A DNA stretch of 64,000 nucleotides from NCBI GenBank assembly GCA_016271365.2, contig CM028130.1, positions 472,907,501 to 472,971,500 of the forward strand, given 5' to 3'. The translations under genes and the position numbers were made by a program. This DNA is from Neoceratodus forsteri (taxonomy: Eukaryota > Chordata > Ceratodontiformes > Ceratodontidae). The notes beneath the pieces are model-generated. The model searched no databases and had not been told where the DNA came from. It saw only the letters and a program-made list of their open reading frames with translations. This document shows, piece after piece, positions 10,863 to 21,137 of the stretch (its first letter is position 1; the number at the start of each line of letters is the position of its first letter).

Positions 10863-11124
10863 TCTTCTGAGCAAAACTCACTAAGGCTCTGTGTGAAGCT
10901 GTAACCTACACTAACCAACTGGCTACTAAAATATTAACACATTTTCCTGGTCCCAACACCAAGACTCAAGTCAGGGACCAGAAAAGATAAGATAAAATAA
11001 AACACAACACCCAAACACCCAAAAGAGGATGGAAAACATAAAGGGGCATCAATAAGTGCCAACAGTGGACTGCCCACCCCATACCCAAAGTAGAAGTTCT
11101 GAGAGGGGCAGGCTGGGGGGGAAG

Positions 11125-11216
11125 TCATAATATAGCAAGACTCCATTAGAAGAAACAACATTACTAAGGTGAGTAATTTTTTCTTCAAACAACATGAAGT
11201 CTTGCTATATTATGAC
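11125..11216 (-). repeat. DIRS A internal complementary region (ICR)
   Basis: The left half (plus strand GTCATAATATAGCAAGACT...GTGAGTAATTTTTT) equals the reverse complement of the right terminus at 10673. The right half (CTTCAAACAACATGAAGTC...ACTAATGCAG) equals the reverse complement of the left terminus ending at 16274. The halves meet at TTTTTT|CTTC. The ICR is thought to template ligation of the two cDNA ends into a circle. Confidence 0.9.
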
Positions 11217-11265
11217 TAATGCAGACTACACAGCAGTACCTCCATGGAGGAGGGACAGAACCTAC

Positions 11266-12180
11266 TTAGGGAATAGGCTCTGAAGCACAGTTGTGCCAAA
11301 TCAAGCATCCCTCCTGGCCTGGATATCCAGGGAGTAATGCTTGGTGAAAGTGTGTACTGTTTTCCAAGTAGCTGCTTGACAAATGTCTAAGATAGGGATG
11401 TCTCTGGCGGCAGTTTTTGATAGCAAAATTGGATACAAGAGACAATCCACCTGGCAATGGATCTCTTAGTGGCAGGTTTCCCTTTCCCAACCTCACCATA
11501 AGTGAGAAATAGATGGAGGGAGTCAAACCTGTGACCCTTGGTACACTCTATGTAGTAACTTAGGGCCCTCTTAACATCTAAGCTGTGCAGCCTCCTCTCA
11601 CCAGAGGAGGAATGGTTAGTGAAGAACACTGGAAGTGAAATAGATTGGTTAAGGTGGAAATCTGAAACCACCTTACCTTAGGCAAAAACTTCCTGTTAGT
11701 CCTGAGGACTACCTTATCCCTGTGAAAGGAAATAAAGTCAGTCTCCACTGATAAAGCCTGTAACTCACTTATGCGCCTGGCAGAAGTGATGGCTACTAGA
11801 AATACAGTTTTCCAAGTCAAGTACTCAAGCTCTGCCGATGACAGAGGTTCAAAGGGGGGTTGCATCAGCTGAGCAATGCAAACATTAAGATCCCAGGCAG
11901 GGACAGGGTCCCTGAATGGTGGATTGGTATGAAGCAATCCCCAAAAACTTGGAAAATACAGAGTGAGCAGAAAGAAGAGGGCTTCCCTGCTGAAATAAAA
12001 GCAGAGACAGCTGCCAAATGCACTTTCAGGGTAGCTGGTCTCAGTCCCAAAGAATTAAGATGGACCATATAGTCCAAAACAGTGGGCAAATCAGCAGATT
12101 CCGGGAAATATGCTTCCCAGAACACCATATGGAAAACCTTTCCACTTGGAGTTATAGGTAGCCCTGGTGGAAGGCTTCCT
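11266..12180 (-). pseudogene. DIRS A tyrosine recombinase remnant
   Basis: Pieces in three frames make up the recombinase that would insert the circular cDNA. The N-terminal core-binding part is at 12128-11950 (LDYMVHLNSLGLRPATLK, VSAFISAGK). The first catalytic Arg lies in AITSARRISELQALS (about 11790). VKRALSYYIECTKGHR and LFLTYGEVGKGKPATKRSI follow (11590-11450). The nucleophile region is TWKTVHTFTKHYSLD (about 11330). Compared with family C, the segment holding AHSTRG (the HxxR box) is missing between 11415 and 11425, a deletion of roughly 75 bp. Frameshifts separate the pieces. Even a frame-corrected protein would lack the second catalytic Arg. Confidence 0.85.
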
Positions 12181-12241
12181 AGAAGCTTTCAAGATTTCGA
12201 GAACACCTTGAGAAAGTTGTAGATCAGCAAACTCTAACTCC

Positions 12242-14332
12242 TCAAGAGCCAGGCCTTGAGGTTGAGGGATTGAGATTCGGATACCAGACTCTCCCTGGGC
12301 ACAGGTTAACAGATTGTGGTTCCTGGGGAGACACAGGAAGATGGACTGCTAAGGACAGAAGGAGTGGGTACCAGGGCTGCCTGGCCCAGTCTGGAGCAAT
12401 CAGGATCATCTTGCAGGGCTGAGATCTGATTTTGACTAGCACCTTGAACAGGAGGAAGGGGGAAGGCATAGAAACTTCCCTCCCAATCGAGGAAAAGGCA
12501 TGCAGAGGACTGAGCCCAACACTGGGGGCCTGCAACAAAAAGTGGAAGTTGATGATTGTCTGGGGCTGCAAAGATCTATCTGAGGGGTGCCCCATCTGGC
12601 AAAAACTATCCCCAGTACTTGGGGATCCAGTGACCATTCGTGATGGCCCTGGGAAATCCTGCTGAGAGCATCTGCCAGGACATTGTCCTTGCCTGGGAGG
12701 TGAACTGCTATGAGGGATGTGTTCAGGAATAAGCCAGAGACCACAACTTCCTCGCCTCGGTGCAAAGCGAAGACCGAGTGCCCCTTGTTGTTGATGTACC
12801 ACATTGTAGTGGTGTTGTCTGTTCTGACCTGTACCACCTTGTTCTGAACAGATGCAGAAAAAACCTGAAGTGCTAGAAAAACAGCTCTGAGTTCCAACAG
12901 ATTGATGTGGAGCAGAGATTCCTGAGGGGACCACAACCCCTGGGTGGAGAGGTCGCCCATGTGAGCTCCCCATCCCAAGAGGGATGCATCTGTAGTAAGG
13001 GTCAAGGAGTGAGATAGAGGGATGAAGGGCACCCCTTGTCTCAGATTGCTCTGATCCTGCCACCACTGAAGGGCCTGGATCAGGGTTCGAGTCACTGGGA
13101 TTAACTTGGATAGGGAATCTCTCCTTTGAGACCAGAAGGCTCTCAAATGGAACTGAATGTCCCTCATCTGAAATCTTGCTCCTTGCACTACAGCTGTGGA
13201 AGCAGCCATGTGTCCTAGGAGCTGCAGGAAATGCCTTGCTGGTCGAGAGACCTGCAGAGTGAAGGACAAGGCCAGGGCCACCAGGGTCCTTACCCTTTCT
13301 AGGGGAAGGAAGGCTCTGGCCTGCTTTGTGTCCAGTTCTGCACCTATAAAGGTGAGTACCTGGACAGGTTCCAGAGCTGACTTTGGAAGATTGAGAAGAA
13401 AGCCCAGACAGGTAAGCAGCTGCTGGGTAACTTGCAGGTGTGATTTGACCTGGTCTGGAGACTGACCCACAATGAGCCAGTCGTCCAGGTAGGGAAAGAT
13501 GGCAATCTTTTGCCTTCTTAAATGAGCAACTGCTACTGCCAGACATTCTGTGAATACCCTTGGGGCAGAGGTAAGGCCGAAGGGCATTGCTCTGAACTGA
13601 TAATGGCCTGAGGGCAGTTCGAATCTGAGGTACTTCGGTGGGAGCTTCTGATAAGAACATGGAAGTAGGCATCCTTGAGGTCCAGGAAGCTAGCCAGTCC
13701 CTGGCCTTAGGGAGGTAAAATCATTCCCAGAGTCACCATTTTGAATTTTGGTTTTAAAGGTGCTTGTTCAGATATCTTAGGTCCAGGATGGGCCACCACT
13801 CTCCTGTCTTTTTAGGGTAAGGAAGTACCTGGAGTACAGACCCTTGCCCTGGTGTAGGAGAAACCCTTTCTACAGCTCTGAGAGCCAGGAGGGTTGAGAC
13901 TTCTGTTTCAAGGCAAGAGTCTCTAAAGGGTTTGCAGGTGGAAAAGATCTGATTCTCATCTTTGGAAATTTTTGAAGCTGAGAACCAGACCTGGCTTACT
14001 GCTTCCAGGACCCACTTGTCTGATGTTAAAGACTCCCAGTCCTGGACGAAGTAAGCCAGCCTGCCCCCTACAGGTAATGGAGAACCGGCCCTGGGCATCC
14101 CATCAGGGTGCCTGTTTGGCAGGGGCTTTAGGCTGAGGGGTGGGAGCAGGACTGCTTGTACCCCGTCTGCCTCTCCCTCTGAAGAACCCCCTCTGAACAT
14201 AAGCTGAAGAGGAGGCCTGGGTCTGGTAAAAAGGCCTGTGAAAAGGCCTGCCTCTACCCCTGGGGGGCTGCCTCTGAGGAGTGGCTTGCCGTTCTTTGGC
14301 TTGTGCACTCCTATAAGTGGTTCTGTATTCAT
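12242..14332 (-). pseudogene. DIRS A reverse transcriptase/RNase H
   Basis: The RT starts in the frame 14332-13754 with PYPKKTGEWWPILDLRYLNK, then shifts frame. The main block, 13587-12436 (383 codons, open), begins MPFGLTSAPRVFTECLAVA, has an intact catalytic FPYLDDWLI, the palm motif LNLPKSALEPVQVLTFIGAE, and RNase H motifs LTTDASLLGWGAH, LLELRAVFLAL, VRTDNTTTMWYIN and HLPGKDNVLADALSR. The conserved C-terminal tail (MILIAPDWARQPWYPLL) is in another frame (about 12450-12242), so there is a second frameshift near 12500. All RT and RNase H acidic residues I can check are kept. A 476-codon overlapping frame (13672-12242) is discussed in the findings. Confidence 0.88.
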
Positions 14333-15708
14333 CCATTTTCTTCATATAATTCTCTGTCTGCTCCCCAAACAGAGAATTTCCCACCACAGGAAAATCCATA
14401 GCCTTAGCCTGGGTATCCTGTGACAAAGTAGTACACCTGAGCCAAACCAATCTAAGAAAAGCCACAGATGTAGCCATGACTCTAGAGGATACATCATTAG
14501 AATCCACTGCAGCATGGAATTGCACCTTAGATGCCTCAATACCATCAGCAGCCACCTGCTCCAGCTCCTTGGCAAGCTGGCCAGGGGCCTGTTTGGCTAA
14601 AGCCATGACAGTATCTCATCTAGATTTTTGGTATCTCGCAACATAAGCCATATAGTTTGCTTGTCTGAGTCCCAAGGACGCTGCCATGTATTGTTTTTTA
14701 GCCATGGCATCAATCTTCCTGGAGTCCTTGTCAGAAGGATGTGAAGCCAGGGGAATATTAGCTTTATCACAGGCTGCAGCCTGAACTACTCCAACATGGC
14801 TGCATTGCTGTGAAAGAAATTCTGTATCAGGACCTGACAAAGTGTACCTCCTGTCCATCTTTTTATCCACAGGAGGCACAGAATTAGGAGCTTTAAAATT
14901 TTTATTGTTTGTTTCCTAAAGGATTTATGTAAAGGAATAAACAATCTCCTGGACTCTGGGATATCCATCATCTCTACAAAGTCAGGCTCCTCTTGCTCAT
15001 CCACAGCCTCCTCCAAAGGAAGCTGGAGGGTTTCAACAACTTTTTATAAAACAGAAAATGAGAAGGGACTCAGCAAGCCTAGGGAGATTCTCCTAAAGGT
15101 CTGTCTGGGGAGATGTCCGGTTCAATGGGCACATCCAGACTTTCAAAGTCACATTCACACTGTTCATAATCATCCTCCCCCTCCTCTGGTTCATAAAACT
15201 CCTCTATATCATATTCTTGAACCGGTGGAACCGGCCGAACCGACCTTTTGCCAGATAGTGGCGGTTCGGACGGAACCGGAGAAAGTGACTGGACAATTTG
15301 TATTGCCCTGGCTATCTCTGCAGCAGTTGGAGAAGGGATTTTTGACTCCACACCTGCCAACTTCCTAGTTCTCTTTACTGGAACTGGCTCCTCAGAGTCA
15401 GCTTTACGTTGGCCCGAGGAAGTCTGGCCCTGGTCAGAGGGCACTCCCTCCGGTTCGGTTGGCACCGAACCGGGCTGGCCATCCGGATCAGTGGACTTTT
15501 TGGCCTCTCGTTCCCTGAGCCTACCAACTCTCTTATCTAGGGTAGCTGCAGGGAAATTCTTGCAAATCTGGCAGTCTGCATTGAGGTGGTCAAACCCCAG
15601 ACAATAAACACATGTGGTGTGTGGGTCAGCCTTGGCAAAGGCTTCCCCACAGACACTACAGTGTTGAAACCCAGTGGGCCCGGTTTTTCTTTTGGGTTTC
15701 TCAGACAT
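14100..15708 (-). pseudogene. DIRS A gag-like protein remnant
   Basis: Starts at ATG 15708 with MSEKPKRKTGPTGFQ, shared with family C (MSEKPKKKTGPPGFK). Residues about 17-52 form a Cys/His finger with spacing CX2CX9HX2CX2CX4HX4CX2C. A Pro/Ser/acidic linker with charged KKS and EPEEGEDDYEQCE segments follows, open to 15079. The central helical domain is in other frames (14879-14616: MDRRYTLSGPDTEFLSQQC, SDKDSRKIDAMAKKQYMA), broken by an in-frame TGA at 14616-14618. The C-terminal part (14606-14103) ends in Arg/Gly/Pro-rich sequence (PPRGRGRPFHRPF). It presumably packages element RNA. Homology between families A and C makes the call firm; biochemical function is inference. Confidence 0.82.
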
Positions 15709-16107
15709 AATGCCAGCCTAACCAAAAACTTGCCCTTTTTTGGCAGTGCCAGGCAAGACACCCTTATCGGTTCCCAACCGTGTCACGGGTCATGGAAAAA
15801 CACGTAATGAAATCCGTTTTTTAGAACCAATAAGAACGGAACAGCACTCTAAAAAGCCTTAAAGCGCTTCAGAATGAAGTTTCAACACAATCTGATCGGT
15901 TCAAACCGAACCGATAAACATTACAAGTTCACACAAAAACCTATCTATTACTTACAATACCATAGACAGAGCTTGAACCGATTGGTTTGCGGTTAAAATA
16001 ATGATAATCAGCGGTGAATTTAACGAGAAAAACTCTTTAAACCGAGAAAATGAACCGAGCAGCAGGATTAATCTCCGGAGCGACTGTTCAGTGAGGCGGA
16101 GTAAAGA
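15709..16107 (-). other. DIRS A leader with AACCG-rich motif cluster
   Basis: Non-coding leader between the left terminal repeat and the gag start. It holds many CGGTT/AACCG elements, several arranged as inverted pairs (for example GATCGGTTCAAACCGAACCG near 15893). The same motif is common in the leader of DIRS C (37858-38060), although the surrounding sequence differs. Possible factor-binding or RNA-structure element; function unknown. Confidence 0.6.
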
Positions 16108-16274
16108 ATCTGACAGTTTCGGTTTCAAATATCCCAGACAGAGCTTTTCTAACCGAGCTCGTGCTCTAAGTTCCATGCTCTGCATGGAAGTTAACTCTTT
16201 CACCTCCGGAGCAGTTCTAATGGTGGGACAAACTGCATTAGTCATAATATAGCAAGACTTCATGTTGTTTGAAG
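16108..16274 (-). repeat. DIRS A left inverted terminal repeat
   Basis: Reads ATCTGACAGTTTCGGTTT...GCATTAGTCATAATATAG...TTGTTTGAAG on the plus strand; its inner ~150 bp are the inverse of 10720-10862. The outermost GACTTCATGTTGTTTGAAG is unique to this end and reappears inverted in the ICR, fixing the border at 16274. Confidence 0.9.
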
Positions 16275-16545
16275 TGAGGATTTGATTCCCGGCGAGCAAG
16301 AGACATATTCACTGAAGTGCACTCGACAGCGGGAAAAAAGGAACTGAGGCAGTTGGAGGGTTGACACTGAGATAGCCTACACAGGTGCGAGCCAGCCTCA
16401 TGGTGCCACGCATGAGTGGTCCTACCTCGGCGCCAGCCCTCCTGAAGATTTTTGCATCCTGTAGGGTCCAAGCACCTCTGTCTTGTAATCCAGTAGTATG
16501 AATAAATGGTGAAAACTGAAGTCCAGGAAGATCTCAGCATATCCA
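16275..16545 (-). mobile_element. DIRS family B copy 1, leader part
   Basis: Matches the plus-strand sequence at 22920-23195 in order, with shared stretches GTGCACTCGA, AACTGAGG, ACA..GTG..GCCA and GGAAGATC. It is the 5' part of the family B element, separated from 7196-10672 by the insertion of family A. It ends where L1 sequence begins. Confidence 0.6.
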
Positions 16546-16560
16546 AACTGTTTCAATTTC

Positions 16561-16708
16561 TGATGTTCAAGTTCCATCAGATGGGCCTCCTGTAAAAACA
16601 CAAATTCTGCTTTGGACTGCTTTACATAGGTTTATACTTTTTTCATTTTATCGGGTTAGATGGGCCATTCACACTGTATGTCAAAATGTTGGTTCTTATA
16701 GATGCCAT
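16561..16708 (-). pseudogene. L1 ORF2 start, endonuclease N terminus
   Basis: From ATG at 16708-16706 the minus strand encodes MASIRTNILTYSVNGPSNP, the typical start of an L1 ORF2 (N-V-N-G-x-x-x-P-I-K), followed by KQSKAEFVFLQEAHL with the endonuclease QEAHL motif (catalytic Glu). In-frame stops interrupt it near the IK..KK stretch. Homology is lost at about 16561, where family B DIRS sequence starts. The matching ORF1 lies about 2 kb away at 18692-19790, upstream on the same strand, so both may belong to one L1 split by later insertions. Confidence 0.75.
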
Positions 16709-17195
16709 AGTTGAGAAATGGGGCCAGCAGGCAGCTACACCAGAATGTCAAGAGACCAGCCTTGACTGCCCCCACCACCACCAGAGACCCACTGAGCCAC
16801 ACTGGATCCTGCCCTGAGTATAAAAATATAAAAACTGTAACAAATATGCCAACAGGTAAATTGCCTGTGAAACCAATCTAAACAACATGAATTGCTTCCA
16901 AGGTTGGGGATGATAATTATATCTTCCCTGTCTCTGGGTTTGGACATACCCAGGCAAACTCCAGCCCCAAACCCAAACTAGCAGTGGTGTTACTTCCTCT
17001 GAACTCAGGAGCCACTTATAAAGCTACCCGTATACAGGACGGTCTCATCAGCGTGCCCATCTCTAACAGATAGCTAATGAGAACCTGAAGCCAAAGCCAG
17101 AACATCAGCCCAGTAAGTTGTAACCTTCTCCCTCCCCCTCCCCCCAGAGTGGTTGTATCTGGAACATAGATCAAGACCCAATTATTCTGTTAGTT
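16709..17195. other. No gene recognised
   Basis: Mixed sequence, probably between the two L1 open frames. It contains short frames without similarity that I can name, and a C-rich stretch at about 17130-17150. Confidence 0.5.
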
Positions 17196-18010
17196 AGATT
17201 AAGAATGTATAAACAAGCTAACTGGCTCCAGTTTGATGCCAGACTTAGATACCAAACCTGTCTATTGGCCAAGAAGATAAGGCAAAGCATGGCTCCTGTT
17301 GGGGTATTAAAGCTCCTTACCCCACCTGAACACCACTGCATCACCAGGAGCACTGACAGTATGGCCTTCAGTGTTCCTCGCTGTCACACCTCACTAGGAC
17401 AAAGGGCCTTTACTTATTGCGCACCGATGTGGTTTAATGCCTTGCCACACAACATCACTGCAGTATCAGCACTAGGCAATTTTAAATAAAAACTTAGGAT
17501 GCACCTGGTTTCTCTGGCCTCCTGCGACTGCTCACCTTAACCACTCTACAGCCCTCTATTATTCCTACTTAACTTTTCCTAATCCTGAGGCCCCCTCCAC
17601 CTGACCCTCGGGCCCTGACCCTTTCTACTAATGAGGTTCCCCGGACTGAACTTAACTCCTTCCTTATCTCTTTACCTTGCCTCTTCTAAACCCCCGCACC
17701 TACTTGGAGCCTGATTCTGGTCCCACTTGTCTGATCCCTGCCTACACACAATTTTTTTTTCTCCCTCTGCTCTATTACAGTTACTTCCCTGGTCCTTTCC
17801 TTGAGCCTGCCACACTGTTCCTTAGTGTCTCATACTACTTGGGTCTTCGATCCAATATCTTGCAGCCCAGTGCCTATATCCTAGTACCTACCTACTACCT
17901 GTATTTCCAACTATATATACAATGTATTAACTATTGTAAATATTGTTATCTGTTGTAACTGTTGTTCTATCTGTACTCGACGTGGAACCTATTTAATGAG
18001 CTTATTCTCA
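17196..18010 (+). mobile_element. LINE 3' fragment (RT C terminus and 3' UTR)
   Basis: The frame 17205-17489 encodes a LINE C-terminal tail: LPHNITAVSALGNFK preceded by GQRAFTYCAPMWFNALP, comparable to the LWSSLPPGV...FCTRLKAH tail of the LINE at 3701-6941. A stop separates it from the terminal KLRMHLVSLASCDCS. A 3' UTR follows with CAATGTATTAACTATTGTAA and ends near 18010. The rest of the element is missing (5' truncation), the usual fate of LINE copies. Confidence 0.75.
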
Positions 18011-18691
18011 AAGGTCTTAATCCAAGGTCTTAATCCGAGAAAGTAGACAGAAGAGTTTAATGGTGGGAACCCTCCAGTTACCCCAAATTTTAAAATGGAA
18101 GGGGTTTCAATGATCTAGCTGGCTCCCCATAAGGCATCATGTAGGTAGTCAGCTCACAATGGTACCCCACTATTTCTTTCATTAGGAATATCGTGAATGT
18201 GAGGGAACACATACCACTGAAGTGCCCAACTATCCCACTGTTATATTGAAATAAAACATATGGCTATATAAGGTAAATAGGGAACTTGGGGGAGAACCGA
18301 CAGTGTCCCAACTAAATAAATGCCACAAATCAGGGAGCAGCCCAGAAACTCTCTCCCCGCCCTCCACTAATAATGTTCATGTCCAACTGAAATAGTAATT
18401 TATCCTGCTGCAAGAAGCAGTCCCTTTAAACAATCTGGATCATCACTCATCACCTGAAAGCTGCAATAGGAGAAGTGTGTCCCCGCAGAGTTCGACAAGT
18501 CCATGAAAATGCAAACAGAACAGACCCAAAGTTAACCCATTTCCATACATATGCTGCATTACTAGCCTCTTCTCTGCCCACCACCCACCTGACAGAAGAA
18601 AAACAAAACAAAGAACTGATACCGAACATTTGTCAGCTGTATAGGTAGTCCAGTCAGTGGTGCATCATGCAGTACAGAACCAGATCTTGTT
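18011..18691. other. No gene recognised; short tandem duplication at its start
   Basis: AAGGTCTTAATCC is repeated at 18011-18042. The remainder may be L1 inter-ORF sequence but shows no coding signal I can defend. Confidence 0.5.
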
Positions 18692-19850
18692 TCAGGGTGT
18701 CTGCTCTTTCATGTAGGGGAATTGCATGCTATGGGCGCAGTTGACGGCTGTGCAATTTTCTGTAGCAAGGCACAGATGTCTGCCATTGCTCATGGAGCAG
18801 AACCACGTCCCACCACTCTGATGATCTGATGGGATACAGTTTGCCAGTCTCCTGGGATGTTCCGGTTTTGAGAGCACTGTTGGTTCTGGTTTCACTGTTT
18901 GAGGGGTACTCCATGAGCCTGCAGGGTTGTCGCTGCTTCCCCTGGCGTGGAACAAAGCTGAACTCCATCCTCCCAGAAGATCCTGATCCAGACTGGGTAA
19001 GGTGTTTGGAACTAAATTTGGCAGGCACAAAGGGCTTTCATAATGTCTAAATATTACAGTCTCTGCCTTTGAATTTCAGGGGGATAGTCTTGCTTAATAA
19101 GAGCCTGGCTCCCTTATATTGAACATCCCCTTTTTGTCAAGTTAAGTGCAAAATATCTTCTTTGGTATTTGATAAATTGCAAATTTCATTATTACAGACC
19201 TTGGACGAGCTGGGTTCCCCAGGCTTAGGAATCAGAGCACTGTGGGCCCTTTCTATGTGCAGCTCGTATGTAGTTGGGAATGAAAGAACATCTCTCAATA
19301 GGTTTTGCAAAAAGTCGTACAGTTTCTGTGTCTTCTGGAAGGCCAGACAAACGGAGATTGTCCTGTCTAGATCTTTGCAAATCTGAACATTTCTCTTGGA
19401 GCACCTCTGTGTATTGTAAGATGGCATCCATTGCCGCACCCAGTTGTAATGTATAATTTTCCAGTACGACAACCCTGTCCTTCGCCTCTCCTATCCGTTT
19501 CTCTACTCCAGCAAAGCGATCGTGGATTTTCTTAAATTTTGACCTATTTTCAGATCCGGATGCCTTAACTTCACATAATAGGGGTTTGAATCTGTTTTTG
19601 GTGAACCTTTCATCCTCCTGGTCATCATAAGTGGGCCCATGCATGCTGGCCATGGAGACACTGTGGCTGCCTTCTGAGCTACGGGCTCGGTATCTAGACC
19701 CATCCTCCAATTTTTTGGCTTTATCAGATCTTGATCTGGTTACCCTGACCTCCCCTCTTTCTCTCTGCCTGACATCTTGAGCACTCTTAACCTGATCAAT
19801 GATAGAGGCGAGTTAGCTTAATCTCCAGAGGGACGGGAGCTCTGTCTTCA
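18692..19850 (-). pseudogene. L1 ORF1 (coiled-coil RNA-binding protein) remnant
   Basis: The frame starts near 19710. It has a charged N terminus, then a heptad-type coiled coil (DRFAGVEKRIGEAKDRVVVLE, shown only in part here: FAGVEKRIGEAKDRVVV) and the RRM entry motif RQDNLRLSGLPEDTE. It then shifts frame; 19472-19137 continues with FLQNLLRDVLSF and HIERAHSALIPKP, typical of the L1 ORF1 RRM/C-terminal domain (IERAHR motif). A third frame after another break holds GARLLLSKTIPLKFKGRD near 19060. The protein is a trimeric nucleic-acid chaperone in active L1s. At least two frameshifts and stops inactivate it. Confidence 0.75.
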
Positions 19851-20372
19851 AGCTGCTATCCCAGCTGTGACTCACTGGAAGTCTTACCTCTCCTATTTTA
19901 TTGAGCAGAGTTAAGGTTCAATGTTTCAATTTATATTTCCACCTGTCTGTGCATTCCTTGATCCACCTAGCTCCAGTAGTGCACTGTATTTCCCCTCTCT
20001 TTCTCCCACCTGAAAAAAAAACATAGAAAAGAAGAAGGGGGTAGTAAGGAGATAGAGGCAATGATATTTTACAAATGGTATGCCACGGCAGTGTTCACCT
20101 CCCCCTTCCTGCCATTCCTGTACCTGAAACCTTCAAGTTCAGCTGTATGCTGTAAGTCTGTCAGCTCTAATTTCTAACAGCAGAGGCCTACAGTTCAGGA
20201 TGGATGCATCTTCTTGGAGCTGGAGGGAGCCACTTCAGACTTTAATTGTGCAATGAGCTGCTGTACAGTTAGCTGACTTTGATATTTTCTAAGGGCTGCT
20301 GGTGTATTTGTTTCCCCTTTGGTGGGCACTGTAGTTTTCCAGGCTCCGATGGTGCTGTCTCCGGGCTGGGCT
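19851..20372. other. Probable L1 5' UTR; no gene
   Basis: Lies upstream of the L1 ORF1 start on the minus strand. No open frame with recognisable similarity. Confidence 0.4.
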
Positions 20373-20450
20373 GTCTGACAGGAGCAGGAAGCATGTTGCT
20401 TATTTATAGGGCCCTATAAATAATCAGTGCACTCCCTGCTCCTGTCAGAC
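20373..20450. repeat. Two-level palindrome
   Basis: Outer arms GTCTGACAGGAGCAG (20373-20387) and CTGCTCCTGTCAGAC (20436-20450) are perfect inverts. A second perfect 24-bp palindrome (TTATTTATAGGG|CCCTATAAATAA) sits at 20400-20423. It could be a mini DNA transposon end or a cruciform-forming site. Confidence 0.85.
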
Positions 20451-21137
20451 TGCAGGAGGCCGAAGTAGTGTGTGGAGGGCTGTGTCACTCGCTGTCCACT
20501 GACTACGACACCAATAGGCAGATACATGGGACTGGGGTGTGTGGGTTGTCAGTGCCATGGGTGGGAGGGCCACTAAATACCACCAAGGGATAGGCTGGGG
20601 GCTGCGATCACTGTTCGGGAATAGGGCTGGGGCTTTGTTGTGGGGGGGACTTAATTAACAAAAGGCATGCCGAATAGCAGTGGCAGGCTGGCAATCACCG
20701 TGGGGGGGTGTGATTTGACAAACCGGAGGATGGAGCTTTCCTCGGTACAGGGACAGGGATCAGGTGAGTGGAGGGACCACTGGACACCAGGGACTACTGT
20801 GTTGGGGGTCAGGGAGAGCTAAAGCCCTTCCTCCGCCAACTGCTAGGGTTGTGCTGGAGTAAGTCATGTTTTAGGTCAGTGGTATCTGCGCTGCACAAGG
20901 GGACCATGCAAAATTACCTTGCATGGTGCACATGCTCTGAATATTGGACTGCATCAATATTCAGGTCCCCGGCCCTTCACTTGTATTGCACCCCCCCCAT
21001 GGTTTGCCCAGGTGCAAACTCTGTTTGCCCATGCTAACCAGGCTTTTGAATATTGGACATGCATGCAAAACCTGGTTTGTGTAGGCAAACTAGGCTTTGT
21101 GCCCGGACAAACTTTCAAATATCGGGCCCCTGGAGAC
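20451..21137. other. No gene; ATATTCA-type repeat sequence
   Basis: GAATATTGG / ATATTCAGGTCCC / AAATATCGGGCCCC boxes recur between 20935 and 21130, similar in style to the GATATTCA repeats at 55019-59190. No coding region identified. Confidence 0.45.

Larger units (their letters stand above)
10673..16274 (-). mobile_element. DIRS-type retrotransposon, family A, structurally complete
   Basis: A 5.6-kb element on the minus strand with the DIRS plan: left inverted terminal repeat (16108-16274), leader, gag, RT/RNase H, tyrosine recombinase, internal complementary region (ICR, about 11125-11216) and right inverted terminal repeat (10673-10862). The ICR consists of the reverse complement of the right end joined directly to the reverse complement of the left end. 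This is the known DIRS arrangement for circle formation and defines both boundaries. No target duplication is evident, as expected for recombinase-based integration. The recombinase has lost its HxxR box and gag is frameshifted, so this copy is not autonomous. Confidence 0.9.
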
